From Streptomyces cathayae (lineage in GTDB: Bacteria > Actinomycetota > Actinomycetes > Streptomycetales > Streptomycetaceae): a DNA stretch of 64,000 nt. Below, piece by piece: positions 28,107 through 37,050 of the stretch. The notes below the pieces were generated by a model. That model searched no databases, was not told where the DNA came from, and saw only the letters and a program-made list of their open reading frames with translations. Both the position numbers and the translations under genes were made by a program. Each line of letters starts with the position of its first letter. The stretch's first letter is position 1. The stretch covers positions 5,642,001 through 5,706,000 of the forward strand of contig NZ_CP121682.1 of assembly GCF_029760955.1 (NCBI RefSeq), given 5' to 3'.

Positions 28107-29257
28107 CCTCCAGTCCCTGCTCCGTCGAGGCGGCGCCACAGCGCGTGCAGCAGCTCGTTCCAGGAGTTCTGGTCGGGGCCGGCCGGAGTGGTGCGGAGGA
28201 ACTCCGAACTCAGCAACTGGTCCGCGGCGAGTGTGCCGCCGGTGCGGGACCGGGCCAGGAAGTCCCGGATCATGATGCTCCGGGTCTCGTCGCCGTCGGA
28301 CAGATGGGCCGACAGCACTGCCGCGAGCTGACCGGCGTCCGGTGGGGGCAGTTCGAGATACAGACAGCGCCGTAGGAAGGCCGGCGGCAGGACACGCTCG
28401 CCGTTGCTGGTGATCACGACGACGGGGAAGGCCGCACAGCGCACCAGCCCGTGGTGGACGACCGCCGTACCGTCCGGGTCGTCGGTGTGCACCTCGACGT
28501 CCGGCGTCCGGGAGCGCATCCGGGCCAGCTCGGGGACCCGGTACTCACCCTCCTCGAACACGCTCAGGAGGTCGCCGACGAGATCCACGTCGGCCTTGTC
28601 GATCTCGTCGATCAGCAGCACCCGGGGGGCGGAACGGGGGAGTAACGCGGTTCCCAGCGGCCCGAGTTGGATGTAGTCACCCACATTGCGCAGTGCGTCG
28701 GAGTCGGGTTCGGCGGGCGGTTGCCCCATCGCCTCCGGCTCCCCGGCCGGCTCGGACACCGCCTGCACGGCGGGGCCGCGCAGGGCTCCGCGGGCGGCGG
28801 CCTCCTGCACCCGGCCGATGGCGTCGTAGGCGTACAGACCCTCTTTGAGGGTGCTCCGGCTGGTGATGTTCCACCGCAGGACCCGGGAGAGCCCCAGCTC
28901 ACGGCTGATGCAATGGGCGAGGCTGGACTTGCCGATGCCGGGCGGGCCCGTGACGATCAACGGGCGGCGCAGTAACAGGGCCGCGTTGACCAGGTCCCTC
29001 TCCCGTGCCGAGGCGGCCCGCGGCACGGTGCCGTCGACCGGTCCCAGCCGACGGGTGAACTCCGCCTCGTCCTGCGGTGGCGGCTCCTCGATCAGTGGCC
29101 CACCGGTGAAGCGCCGCCACGGCGGGGGAGACGGCAGGAGACCGATGCCCGGTGTGTCCTCGCGCGGCCGGCCCGTACCCCGGTAGAGGTGCCAGGCATC
29201 GGGATCGACGACGGCGTCGTCGGCCGCTGCCGGATCGTGCAGACCCCTGTCGGCCAT
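28103..29257 (-). CDS. MoxR-type AAA+ ATPase
   Basis: A 384-residue AAA+ protein. Walker A is GPPGIGKSS with Lys110, Walker B VLLIDEIDKAD near residue 215, and sensor 1 VVVITSNGERVLPPAFLRRC near residue 290, which ends in the arginine-finger region. A 75-residue N-terminal segment names the system: WRRFTGGPLIEEPPP is typical of MoxR subunits in VMAP loci. MoxR ATPases remodel partners carrying vWA domains. It is coupled by ATGA overlap to the FxsT gene, and 120 bases separate it from VMAP-C upstream. Confidence 0.9.
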   Translation of the reverse strand: MADRGLHDPAAADDAVVDPDAWHLYRGTGRPREDTPGIGLLPSPPPWRRFTGGPLIEEPPPQDEAEFTRRLGPVDGTVPRAASARERDLVNAALLLRRPLIVTGPPGIGKSSLAHCISRELGLSRVLRWNITSRSTLKEGLYAYDAIGRVQEAAARGALRGPAVQAVSEPAGEPEAMGQPPAEPDSDALRNVGDYIQLGPLGTALLPRSAPRVLLIDEIDKADVDLVGDLLSVFEEGEYRVPELARMRSRTPDVEVHTDDPDGTAVVHHGLVRCAAFPVVVITSNGERVLPPAFLRRCLYLELPPPDAGQLAAVLSAHLSDGDETRSIMIRDFLARSRTGGTLAADQLLSSEFLRTTPAGPDQNSWNELLHALWRRLDGAGTGG

Positions 29258-29377
29258 CGACCGTCCCCCCAAACCTGAGTCGTGCGCGGAGCGGTGCACG
29301 TCTGTACAACCGAGCTACTCTCACCCAACGCCTCACGCTCACCGGTGAGTTCGCGTGCGCCCGGAAGCGCGGGGGGT

Positions 29378-30895
29378 TCAGCCCGCCGATTCCGGAACCT
29401 CGGGGAGGCGGCTCGGATCGTCCCACAGCACAGCTATGCGAGAGCGCATGACGCCCTCGTGCCCATCGTCCCGTGTACCGGGAGAGAAGTGCAAGCGCGT
29501 CACATGGTCGAGTAGCGCATCCCAGCCGCCCGCATCGGAGAGAGTGTGCACGGCGGCGTACTCCCGGTCGCTGAGCGCCCCCTGGTGCGCCCACAGCAGT
29601 ACCGGCAGACCCACTTGCAGCCCCAGCATCAGTTCACGACGGCCCGCCTCGTCGTCGGGCGGTGAGCCGAGCGTCATCAGGGAGATGGACGAATCCTGCT
29701 TCAACTTCACGTACAGCCTGTGCTGTTCGGAGCCATCTCCCTGTTCACAGCGGTGTACGTTCGCTCCGCCGCCGTTGGTGAGCACCTGCCAGCGCTCGTT
29801 CCAGACGCGATGGAGATGCAGGGCGTCCATCCGCTCCAGACTTCTTATGACGACCTTGTACTCCATCCCGAAGGGCGCCGCGAAGGCCGAATCCCCTCCC
29901 GTCGCACCGAAGGGGGCAGCGCGCGGCCATTCCTCGACGGGTGTGTTCACCATGTCCACCGGAAGGATGAACTCCAGGACGACACCTCCCCGGTGATGGC
30001 GCAGCCGTGCCTCCTCCTGGTCGACCAGGGCGGCCACCCGGGCCGGGACCTGGCTCAGCGGCAGCCGCCGGTCGTCGCGCTGACGCGGCTGCCAGGAGTC
30101 ACCCGTACTGGTCCAGCAGGTGAGCCACACATGCTCGGAGGACTCCTCGCACGGATGCAGCCGGATCACGAGATAGGCCGTGCCGTCCGCCGCCTGCCGC
30201 CAACGGCCCGTGCCGCGCCGTACGTCGCTGAGCAGCCGCATGGCCTCCACGCCCTCGCCCGTCGAGGACCGTACCTCCCGGCTGAGCCACTGGCGCAGGG
30301 CGTCGCCGAGCTCGGGGCCGACGACGTACCCCACCTCCTGCGCGAAGCGCACGCACCGGGAGACGCCGTCCGACGGCACATTGCAGTTCTCCAGCAACTC
30401 GTACGCCTCCCAGGCCGTGCGCACGCCGGAGGGCAGCGGGCCGAAGCCGTCACCGGCGGCGAACGCGAAGATCCGCTCCAGCTCCGGAACGCTCTGCCGG
30501 TCCAATCCGCCCAGAAGGGAAGCGAGTTCACGTCGCTGCCTGGAGTCGCCCAGGTGCGGGGCCGGACCGCCGGCCAGTGCGGCCGCCTGCTCCGAGGGCA
30601 GGTCGTAGTGAGCCAGGAACCGCACCGCTCCGGTGAGTTCCCGCCAGCCTTCGGGCACGCTGCCGAACACCTTCACCATTTCGACCAGATGGAGCTTCCT
30701 CTCGTCGAACTCCGCGACGGACAGGCGCTGTCCGAGGCGTTCCAGGGCGGTCTCGATGCACAGGCGACGCGAGCGCACCGTGTCCAGCACCGGCACCTTC
30801 ATGAGCGCGTCGACGAGTTGTGTGGCCCGTTCGCCACGGGAGACCTGGTGGCCCGGGGAGGTGATCCACAAGGGGTGCTCCGACATCTCAGGCAT
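29378..30895 (-). CDS. VMAP-C domain protein with N-terminal effector-associated domain
   Basis: A 505-residue protein. Residues ~15-90 form a helical effector-associated-type domain (QLVDALMKVPVLDTV, with a following helical RRLCIETALERLG). Residues ~260-500 are the VMAP-C domain: LEFILPVDMVNTPVEEW, YKVVIRSLERM, VWNERWQVL, and LPVLLWAHQG. VMAP (vWA-MoxR-associated protein) is the hub of ternary conflict systems that link a sensor, MoxR and an effector. ATG 30895 overlaps the protease stop by 8 bases; ATG 30886 is an alternative. Confidence 0.82.
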   Translation of the reverse strand: MPEMSEHPLWITSPGHQVSRGERATQLVDALMKVPVLDTVRSRRLCIETALERLGQRLSVAEFDERKLHLVEMVKVFGSVPEGWRELTGAVRFLAHYDLPSEQAAALAGGPAPHLGDSRQRRELASLLGGLDRQSVPELERIFAFAAGDGFGPLPSGVRTAWEAYELLENCNVPSDGVSRCVRFAQEVGYVVGPELGDALRQWLSREVRSSTGEGVEAMRLLSDVRRGTGRWRQAADGTAYLVIRLHPCEESSEHVWLTCWTSTGDSWQPRQRDDRRLPLSQVPARVAALVDQEEARLRHHRGGVVLEFILPVDMVNTPVEEWPRAAPFGATGGDSAFAAPFGMEYKVVIRSLERMDALHLHRVWNERWQVLTNGGGANVHRCEQGDGSEQHRLYVKLKQDSSISLMTLGSPPDDEAGRRELMLGLQVGLPVLLWAHQGALSDREYAAVHTLSDAGGWDALLDHVTRLHFSPGTRDDGHEGVMRSRIAVLWDDPSRLPEVPESAG

Positions 30896-31973
30896 CACCG
30901 TCCAACCGGTCCGGCCACAGGGCACGTGCCGTGCGGGCGAAGTCCCGCGCGGGGACGGTGTCGCCTTCCAACTGCCTCACCGCACGCGCCAACTCACCCG
31001 GCCCGTCCGGAAAGTCGCCACAGCGGCGCACGAGATGGAACAGCTGCAACCGCGGCACGTCGTCACGCGGCACCGTGCCGGAGATCCCGACGGGCAGTAC
31101 GGACAGCAGGGCACGGGCGCCGGCGGCGGCCGCTCCCGTCGCCATGAGCGCGTCGACGAGGTCCCAGGCGTCCACGGACCCAGGACCGGCCGCACCGGCC
31201 GGAGGCGGTGCGAACGGGGTCCCCGCGAGCAGCCCCAGCGGGATCATCCACGCGACGCGCGTAGGGACGGGCCCGCCCCCGTCCAGTACGGAGGCCACCA
31301 CACCGATCACCTGCCGCTGGTCCTCGTCCCACACTCCCGCACCGCTGAACCCCCGCTCGATGCACGCCCCTCGGCCGCCGTCGCCGTCGAGCTGCAGCCA
31401 GCCCGGGTGCGCCCCGCCGGCTGCCACCGTCCTGGCACGCGCCCACACTCCGTCGAGCACGGTGGCGGGATGCCCGTACACGAGGACACTCGCGCCGTCA
31501 CCGACCGGTCCGCCGCCGACGGGCGCGGGAGCGGCGCCCGCGGGCAGCGCCCCGTCCAGCGTCAGTACGGCCAGATCCCCGGCGGGCGGGTCGCGGAACC
31601 AGCCGCCCGGGGCCACCCGGGCGGTCAGGCGGCTTCTGGGAAATGCCGGGAGGTCCACCGGGAACGCGCCCTTCGGGGCCTCGTCCAGCCGACGGCACCT
31701 CAGCGCGGCCTCCACGACATGGGCACAGGTCACGGCCAGCCGGTCGGTCAGGAGCACAGCGGCACCGGCGACGGCGGCCCGTGCGGGCCGGGCAAGTTGC
31801 CGGGGAACCGTCCCGGTGTCGGGCGGACCGGAGATGCCGCCGCCGGCCGGCCGCGCCTTCGGTGCCTTCCCGTCCTCCGGGGCGTCCGGGGCGGCGAGGA
31901 CCCGCATCCGCCATGGCGCTCCGCCCGCCCCACGGGCATCCGAGTCCGGACGCCCCGATCCTTCACCAGTCAT
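30888..31973 (-). CDS. trypsin-like serine protease with C-terminal effector-associated domain
   Basis: A 361-residue protein. The catalytic triad is His85 (VTCAHVV), Asp133 (GDLAVL) and Ser210 (GFSGAGVW). No signal peptide is present, so it acts inside the cell. After a linker, residues ~265-340 form an EAD-like helical bundle (AWDLVDALMATGAAAAG...LVRRCGDFPDGPGELAR). This resembles the N-terminal bundle of the adjacent VMAP-C protein. Such proteases are proposed effectors or activators released by homotypic contacts. ATG 31973 has GAGGGGG upstream. First gene of the protease>VMAP-C>MoxR>FxsT set. Confidence 0.85.
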   Translation of the reverse strand: MTGEGSGRPDSDARGAGGAPWRMRVLAAPDAPEDGKAPKARPAGGGISGPPDTGTVPRQLARPARAAVAGAAVLLTDRLAVTCAHVVEAALRCRRLDEAPKGAFPVDLPAFPRSRLTARVAPGGWFRDPPAGDLAVLTLDGALPAGAAPAPVGGGPVGDGASVLVYGHPATVLDGVWARARTVAAGGAHPGWLQLDGDGGRGACIERGFSGAGVWDEDQRQVIGVVASVLDGGGPVPTRVAWMIPLGLLAGTPFAPPPAGAAGPGSVDAWDLVDALMATGAAAAGARALLSVLPVGISGTVPRDDVPRLQLFHLVRRCGDFPDGPGELARAVRQLEGDTVPARDFARTARALWPDRLDGDA

Positions 31974-32060
31974 GTCCACGTGCCCCCTCACGCGTACGCC
32001 GGACAGCGTGTCGTGCCGCTGCACTGTCCGGGCCTGTCAGGTTAAGGCGTTCCCCGATGC

Positions 32061-32077
32061 GTGGGTACCGTACCCAC
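32061..32077. other. short inverted repeat upstream of the long palindrome
   Basis: The sequence gtgggta-ccg-tacccac, a 7-base stem with a 3-base loop, in the gap between the protease gene and the IclR terminator. It may be an operator or a minor hairpin; no evidence separates the two. Confidence 0.35.
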
Positions 32078-32095
32078 CGCCCTGTGCATTGCCGA

Positions 32096-32141
32096 GTTCC
32101 AGGGGCCCGGGAGCCGGATCCGGCTCCCGGGCCCCTGGAAC
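32096..32141. terminator. 46-bp perfect palindrome terminator between IclR and protease genes
   Basis: A 23-base arm perfectly mirrored about a central GATC, giving a very stable hairpin (ggggcccgggagccg arm). It lies just after the IclR stop and before the protease gene, so it can stop minus-strand transcription from the IclR gene. Confidence 0.8.
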
Positions 32142-32189
32142 GTCCGGCGAGGGTGCCCGGCGGTCCGGGCGTCAGCGGTGGACCGGGCG

Positions 32190-32969
32190 TCAGCGGCGGA
32201 CCACGTGCAGGTCGGCCTCGATCCGGGCCACGGTCGCCAGGAGGGCGGGCAGCAGGTCGCGGCGTACCGAGTCGACGGAGTTGCGGCTCGCGTGCACGGG
32301 GATGTTGACGGCGGCGACGACGGTGCCGTCCCCGTCGCGGACCGGGGCGGCCACGGTGCGCAGACCCACCTCGAGCTCCTGGTCCATGATGGCGTACCCC
32401 TGCTTGCGGACCCGCTGGAGCTCGGCGCGCAGCTGCGGCGGGGAGACGATGGTGCGGGGGGTCAGCGGGCGCAGCTCGCACCGGGCGAGGTGCCGGTCGA
32501 GCTGCTCGTCCGGGAGGTGGGCGAGCAACACCCGCCCGACCGAGGTGACATGGGCGGGGAACCGGGTGCCGACGGTGATGGTGGCGGTCATGATGCGGGT
32601 GGTGGGCACGCGGCTGACGTAGACGATGTCGTCGCCGTCGAGCACGCAGAGGGAGGAGGACTCGCGGACCTCGGCGACCAGTTTCTCGAGGTGGGGCTCG
32701 GCGATGTCGGGCAGTGAGGAGCCGGCGAGATACGCGTAGCCGAGTTCCAGGACGCGCGGGGTGAGGCGGAACAGCCTCCCGTCGGTGGTGACGTAGCCGA
32801 GGTCGGCGAGGGTGAGCAGAAAACGCCGGGCGGCCGCGCGGGTCAGGTCGCAGATGCGGGCGACGTCGCTGAGGGTCAGTTCGCGACGCTCGCCGTCGAA
32901 GGCGCGGATGACGGTGAGTCCGCGCTCCAGGGACTGTACGAAATGGGCTTCTCGTTCCTGATCACCCAT
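32190..32969 (-). CDS. IclR-family transcriptional regulator
   Basis: A 259-residue protein. The N-terminal winged helix (SLERGLTVIRAFDGERRELTLSDVA and LTRAAARRFLLTLADLGYV) is followed by an IclR effector domain with IVYVSRVPTTRIMTATITVG and RFPAHVTSVGRVLLAHL. The sequence style is that of PcaR/PobR-type regulators of aromatic acid use. ATG 32969 has GGGGAGG upstream. It is divergent from the ABC importer, 276 bases between starts, its likely target. Confidence 0.9.
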   Translation of the reverse strand: MGDQEREAHFVQSLERGLTVIRAFDGERRELTLSDVARICDLTRAAARRFLLTLADLGYVTTDGRLFRLTPRVLELGYAYLAGSSLPDIAEPHLEKLVAEVRESSSLCVLDGDDIVYVSRVPTTRIMTATITVGTRFPAHVTSVGRVLLAHLPDEQLDRHLARCELRPLTPRTIVSPPQLRAELQRVRKQGYAIMDQELEVGLRTVAAPVRDGDGTVVAAVNIPVHASRNSVDSVRRDLLPALLATVARIEADLHVVRR

Positions 32970-33117
32970 CGGCGGCCTCCCCGTTTGTATGCCGAACATC
33001 GGTGCGGTGGCAGAACGGTATGGCCGCGACCGGCGGCCGTCAACTGACGGCGGGCGGCGGTTCCGGCGGGTTGTGCCGGGCGATGATCGCCCATTTCAGG
33101 GGTGGGTGACGGTTGTT

Positions 33118-33184
33118 GAAAGTTGCCCTTGTCAAGGGGTTGACCCGCCCTGGGGCGGACCATAGGTTCCCGGCAAGAACTTTC
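33118..33184 (+). promoter_or_regulatory. sigma-70-type promoter with flanking inverted repeat, ABC importer operon
   Basis: TTGACC at 33140-33145 and TAGGTT at 33163-33168 are separated by 17 bases, a good HrdB-type pair about 80 bases before the GTG start. gaaagtt (33118-33124) and aactttc (33178-33184) form an inverted repeat around the promoter, a possible IclR operator. Confidence 0.5.
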
Positions 33185-33245
33185 GTTCGGTCCGCGCACA
33201 TCTGTCTGCGCACACATCGAGAAGTGCATCTTTTGGGGAGGCCTT

Positions 33246-34211
33246 GTGCGTCGTCTGTCAGCCGGAGTCGCTGCCGTCGCTCTGCTCACGCTCACCGCGA
33301 CCGCGTGTGGGTCGTCCGATTCCGGGTCCTCCGGCAAGTCGTCCGACGGCACCACCGCCGTGAAGGTCGGCGTGATCCCCATCGTCGACGTGGCCCCGAT
33401 CTACCTCGGTGAGAAGCAGGGCTTCTACAAGAAGCACGGTCTCGACCTCACGCTGGAGTCCGGCCAGGGCGGTGCCGCGATCGTGCCGGGCGTGGCCAGC
33501 GGCCAGTTCCAGTTCGGATTCAGCAACACCACCTCGCTCCTGATCGCCCAGAGCCAGAACGTGCCGGTGCGGGCGGTCGCCAACGGCGTCACCTCGACCG
33601 GGAAGGAGAACGCCGACGTCGGCGGCGTCGTCGTCAAGGGCGACAGCCCGATCAAGTCGGCGAAGGACCTGGCCGGCAAGAAGGTCGCGGTCAACACGCT
33701 GAAGAACATCGGCGACACCTCCGTACGGGAATCCGTGCGCAAGGACGGCGGCGACCCCGAGAAGGTCCAGTTCGTGGAGCTCGCCTTCGACCAGATGCCC
33801 GCCGCGCTGCAGGCCGGACAGGTCGACGCCGCCTGGGTCGTCGAGCCCTCCCTCGCCGTCGTCAAGGGCCAGGGCGGCCGGGTCGTCGCCTCCAACTTCG
33901 TCGACGTCTCGCCCGACCTCACCATCGCCCTCTACTTCACTTCCGACAAGCTGGCCCAGCAGGACCCGGAGCTGGTGAAGAAGTTCGCCGACGCCACCCG
34001 CGAATCCCTCGCCTACGCCAACAACCACCCCGACGAGGTCCGCGAGATCCTCTCCACCTACACCAAGATCCCCCAGAAGACGCTGGACGCCATGACGCTC
34101 CCCAGCTGGCCCGAGGAGCCGAACCGCGCCTCCATCGAGCGGCTGGGCGAACTCGGCCAGAAGGACGGCCTGTTCGAGAAGGCCCCCGACCTGGACAAGC
34201 TGCTGCCGTGA
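33246..34211 (+). CDS. ABC importer lipoprotein, SsuA/NMT1-like substrate-binding protein
   Basis: A 321-residue lipoprotein: positively charged start, hydrophobic stretch, then lipobox LTATAC with the acylated Cys near residue 20. The mature part matches NMT1/THI5/SsuA-like binding proteins (VKVGVIPIVDVAPIYLGEKQGFY, YFTSDKLAQQDPEL). Such proteins bind sulfonates, nitrate, pyrimidine precursors or aromatic acids; the ligand cannot be told from sequence. GTG 33246 is preceded by GGGGAGG. Its TGA overlaps the permease GTG (GTGA). Confidence 0.9.
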   Translation: MRRLSAGVAAVALLTLTATACGSSDSGSSGKSSDGTTAVKVGVIPIVDVAPIYLGEKQGFYKKHGLDLTLESGQGGAAIVPGVASGQFQFGFSNTTSLLIAQSQNVPVRAVANGVTSTGKENADVGGVVVKGDSPIKSAKDLAGKKVAVNTLKNIGDTSVRESVRKDGGDPEKVQFVELAFDQMPAALQAGQVDAAWVVEPSLAVVKGQGGRVVASNFVDVSPDLTIALYFTSDKLAQQDPELVKKFADATRESLAYANNHPDEVREILSTYTKIPQKTLDAMTLPSWPEEPNRASIERLGELGQKDGLFEKAPDLDKLLP

Positions 34212-35059
34212 CACAGGAAGCCATGACACAGGAAGCCGTGACACGGACAGCCGTGAAGACCGGCACCCCGGGCGGCGCCCGCCGCCCGGGACCGGGCAAC
34301 GCCCTGCTGGGCCTCGCCGGCCTCGGCGGCTTCCTCGCGCTGGTCGAGGCGCTGCCCCGGCTCGGCCTGGTGTCCCCCGACTACCTGCCGCCCACCAGCA
34401 CGATCGCCGCCGCCCTGGCCAGGGAGGTCTCCGACGTCGCCTTCTGGACGGCGCTCGGCGACACCCTCACCGGCTGGGCGCTCGGACTGCTCATCGCCAC
34501 CGTCGCGGGCATCGCCGCCGGCGTGCTGATCACCGTGGTGCCGTATCTGCGCGAGGCGACGGCCAGCACCGTCGAATTCCTGCGGCCGATCCCCTCGGTG
34601 GCGCTGATCCCCCTCGCCGTCCTGCTCTTCGGCACCGATCTGCGCTCCACCCTGCTGCTGGTCGTCTACGCCGCCTTCTGGCAGGTCCTCGTCCAGGTCC
34701 TCTACGGGGTCCAGGACCTGGACCCCGTCGCGGAGGAGACCGCCCGCTCCTACGGTCTGGGCACCTGGGCCCGCATCCGCCACGTGCTGTGGCCGACCGC
34801 CCTGCCGTACGTCATGACCGGCGTCCGGCTCGCCGCGGCCGTCGCCCTCGTGCTCGCGATCACCGCCGAACTCATCATCGGCACACCCGGTCTGGGCTCC
34901 CGCATCGCCGTCGCGCAGACCTCCCACGCCGTCCCCGACATGTACGCGCTGGTCGCCGTCACCGGACTGATCGGCGTCCTGATCAACCTGGGCGCACGTG
35001 CCGTCGAGCGCCGCTCGCTGGCCTGGCACCAGTCCGTCCGGGGCGAGGTGACCCCATGA
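34208..35059 (+). CDS. ABC importer permease (SsuC-like), first copy
   Basis: A 283-residue inner-membrane permease with about six hydrophobic segments and the EAA loop EETARSYGLGTWARIRHVLW near residue 180. The first 15 residues come from three near-identical 15-base units (tgacacaggaagcc), each beginning ATG or GTG, so three starts are possible: 34208, 34223 and 34238. GTG 34208 overlaps the previous stop. The last four bases overlap the second permease (ATGA). Confidence 0.9.
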   Translation: MTQEAMTQEAVTRTAVKTGTPGGARRPGPGNALLGLAGLGGFLALVEALPRLGLVSPDYLPPTSTIAAALAREVSDVAFWTALGDTLTGWALGLLIATVAGIAAGVLITVVPYLREATASTVEFLRPIPSVALIPLAVLLFGTDLRSTLLLVVYAAFWQVLVQVLYGVQDLDPVAEETARSYGLGTWARIRHVLWPTALPYVMTGVRLAAAVALVLAITAELIIGTPGLGSRIAVAQTSHAVPDMYALVAVTGLIGVLINLGARAVERRSLAWHQSVRGEVTP

Positions 35060-35847
35060 AACGCCTGACCCTGCGCACCGCGGCCCTGCGGCTGCTGCTC
35101 GCCGCCGGCCTGCCCGTCCTCCTCGCGACCGTCTGGTGGTTCGCCTCCGCCGGCAGCACCGACGTCTACTGGCCGCCGCTGAGCACCATCCTGGAGACCG
35201 GGCGCGAGGTGTGGACCGCCGAGCGCATCGCCGCCGACGTGGTGCCCAGCGTCACCCGGCTGCTCCTCGGCTACACCGGCGCGGCCGTCCTCGGCGTGGC
35301 ACTCGGCATCGTCATCGGCTCCTTCCCGCGCGTACGGGCCACCACCGAACCGGTGCTGGAGTTCCTGCGCGCCGTGCCGCCGCCCGTCCTGGTGCCCGTC
35401 ATCATGCTCTTCGCCGGGATCGGCGACACCATGAAGATCGTCGTCATCGTCTCCGGATGCGTCTGGCCGGTGCTGCTCAACACCGTCGAGGGCGTACGGG
35501 CCATCGACAGCGTGCTGTCCGACACCGCCCGCTCCTACGGCATCGAGGGCCGCGCACGCCTCGGCCACCTGGTTCTGCGCTCCGCCAGCCCGCAGATCTT
35601 CGCGGGCCTGCGGCAGGCGCTGTCGATCGGCGTCATCCTGATGGTCATCAGCGAGATGTTCGCCGCCAGCAACGGACTCGGCTTCGCCGTCGTCCAGTTC
35701 CAGCGCAGCTTCGCCATCCCGGGCATGTGGAGCGGCATCCTGCTGCTCGGACTGCTCGGCGTGCTGCTCGCCCTGGTCTTCCAGACGGTCGAACGCCGGG
35801 CCCTGGCCTGGTACCACGGCCTGCGCCGGTCCAGGAGGGCGTCATGA
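35056..35847 (+). CDS. ABC importer permease (SsuC-like), second copy
   Basis: A 263-residue permease homologous to the previous one, with six hydrophobic segments and an EAA loop (SDTARSYGIEGRARLGHLVL). Two different permeases would form a heterodimeric channel. ATG 35056 overlaps the upstream stop (ATGA), and the 3' end overlaps the ATPase start by four bases. Confidence 0.9.
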   Translation: MKRLTLRTAALRLLLAAGLPVLLATVWWFASAGSTDVYWPPLSTILETGREVWTAERIAADVVPSVTRLLLGYTGAAVLGVALGIVIGSFPRVRATTEPVLEFLRAVPPPVLVPVIMLFAGIGDTMKIVVIVSGCVWPVLLNTVEGVRAIDSVLSDTARSYGIEGRARLGHLVLRSASPQIFAGLRQALSIGVILMVISEMFAASNGLGFAVVQFQRSFAIPGMWSGILLLGLLGVLLALVFQTVERRALAWYHGLRRSRRAS

Positions 35848-36734
35848 GCAAGGAAAGCGGCGTGAACGCCGGAAAGGGACAGCACATGCTCGACGTAAGA
35901 GGCCTGCGGAAGGTCTACGAGGGACACGGCCGGCACGTCGAGGCGGTGCGCGACCTCACCTTCTCCCTCGACGCCGGCGAACTGGTCTGTCTCGTCGGCC
36001 CGTCCGGCTGCGGCAAGACGACGCTCCTGAAGTGCATCGCCGGCCTGCTCGAACCCACCTCCGGGGAAGTCCTGCTGCAGGGCGACCGGATCACCGGCCC
36101 GCCGCCCGGCATGGCCGTCGTGTTCCAGGAGTACGGCCGCAGCCTCTTCCCGTGGCTGCGGGTGCGCGACAACGTCGAGCTGCCGCTGCGCCAGAAGAAG
36201 CACCTGACGAAGGCCCGCCGCCGCGAACTGGTCGAGCACGCCCTGCACGCCGTCGGTCTCGACGACGCCGCGGGCGCGTACCCCTGGCAGCTCTCCGGCG
36301 GCATGCAGCAGCGCGTCGCCATCGCGCGCGCCGTCGCCCACGAGCCCGAAGTGCTGCTGATGGACGAGCCGTTCGCGGCCGTCGACGCCCAGACCCGCGC
36401 CGACCTCGAGGACCTGATCCGGCGGCTGTGGCAGGAGCTCGGGGTGACCGTCCTCTTCGTCACCCACGACATCGACGAGGCCGTCTACCTGGGCGAGCGG
36501 GTCGTCATCCTGTCCTCGTCCCCGACGGTGGTCCAGGAACAGCTGACGATCGACCTCCCGGCCGAACGCGACCAGCTGCACACCCGGGCCGACCCGCGCT
36601 TCACGGAACTCCGTACCCGGGTCTACGAACAGATCCAGGCGGCGAAACGGGCGACGGGCGCCGTGCCGCCCCAGAAGACGGACGAGGCCGCGTCCCCCGC
36701 GCCACCCGCCCCGGCACCGGACAAGAAGCCCTGA
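35844..36734 (+). CDS. ABC importer ATP-binding protein (SsuB/TauB-like)
   Basis: A 296-residue ATPase. Walker A is GPSGCGKTT, the signature LSGGMQQRVAIARA, Walker B LLMDEPFAAVD and the switch His in VTHDIDEAVYL. A Pro/Ala-rich tail of about 30 residues ends the protein. ATG 35844 overlaps the second permease stop. It completes the four-gene importer, which is translationally coupled throughout. Confidence 0.95.
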   Translation: MSKESGVNAGKGQHMLDVRGLRKVYEGHGRHVEAVRDLTFSLDAGELVCLVGPSGCGKTTLLKCIAGLLEPTSGEVLLQGDRITGPPPGMAVVFQEYGRSLFPWLRVRDNVELPLRQKKHLTKARRRELVEHALHAVGLDDAAGAYPWQLSGGMQQRVAIARAVAHEPEVLLMDEPFAAVDAQTRADLEDLIRRLWQELGVTVLFVTHDIDEAVYLGERVVILSSSPTVVQEQLTIDLPAERDQLHTRADPRFTELRTRVYEQIQAAKRATGAVPPQKTDEAASPAPPAPAPDKKP

Positions 36735-37050
36735 CCACCCCTGCCCCCGGCGGCCGGCCCACCGGGCTCCGGCAACACCCCGGAGCCCGGTCCGACGCCA
36801 CCTCGTCCAGCGGCTCGCCGGCCGGCCCGCGCCCCAAAGGAATCGGACGCCTGCACCAAGTCGGGCGCCTGGGGAGGGCCGACGTACACCGTCGACAGCA
36901 AGGGACACGCCATCGCCAAGGGGATCATCTCCGGTGGCGGAGGCGGCGGAAGTGACCACAGTGGTGGGTTCTCCGACCAGTGCTGCCTCTGTTTCACCGA
37001 CATCGGGTCGGCCAACAGCGCCCTCCCCGGCACCGTGGCGAGGTCCTGAC
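36735..37050 (+). pseudogene. start-less open frame, possible remnant of a small secreted protein
   Basis: From the ABC ATPase stop the frame stays open to a TGA at 37047-37049 without an ATG or GTG start. Its second half reads SDACTKSGAWGGPTYTVDSK, a Gly-rich run, then CCLCFTDIG. The composition looks like a real coding C-terminus that lost its front. I do not recognise the parent. Confidence 0.3.

Noticed and set aside
33258..34244. Minus-strand frames opposite the ABC importer genes
   Set aside because: Antisense to four genes with clear ABC motifs; Val/Gly/Asp-rich composition is typical of reversed high-GC coding sequence.
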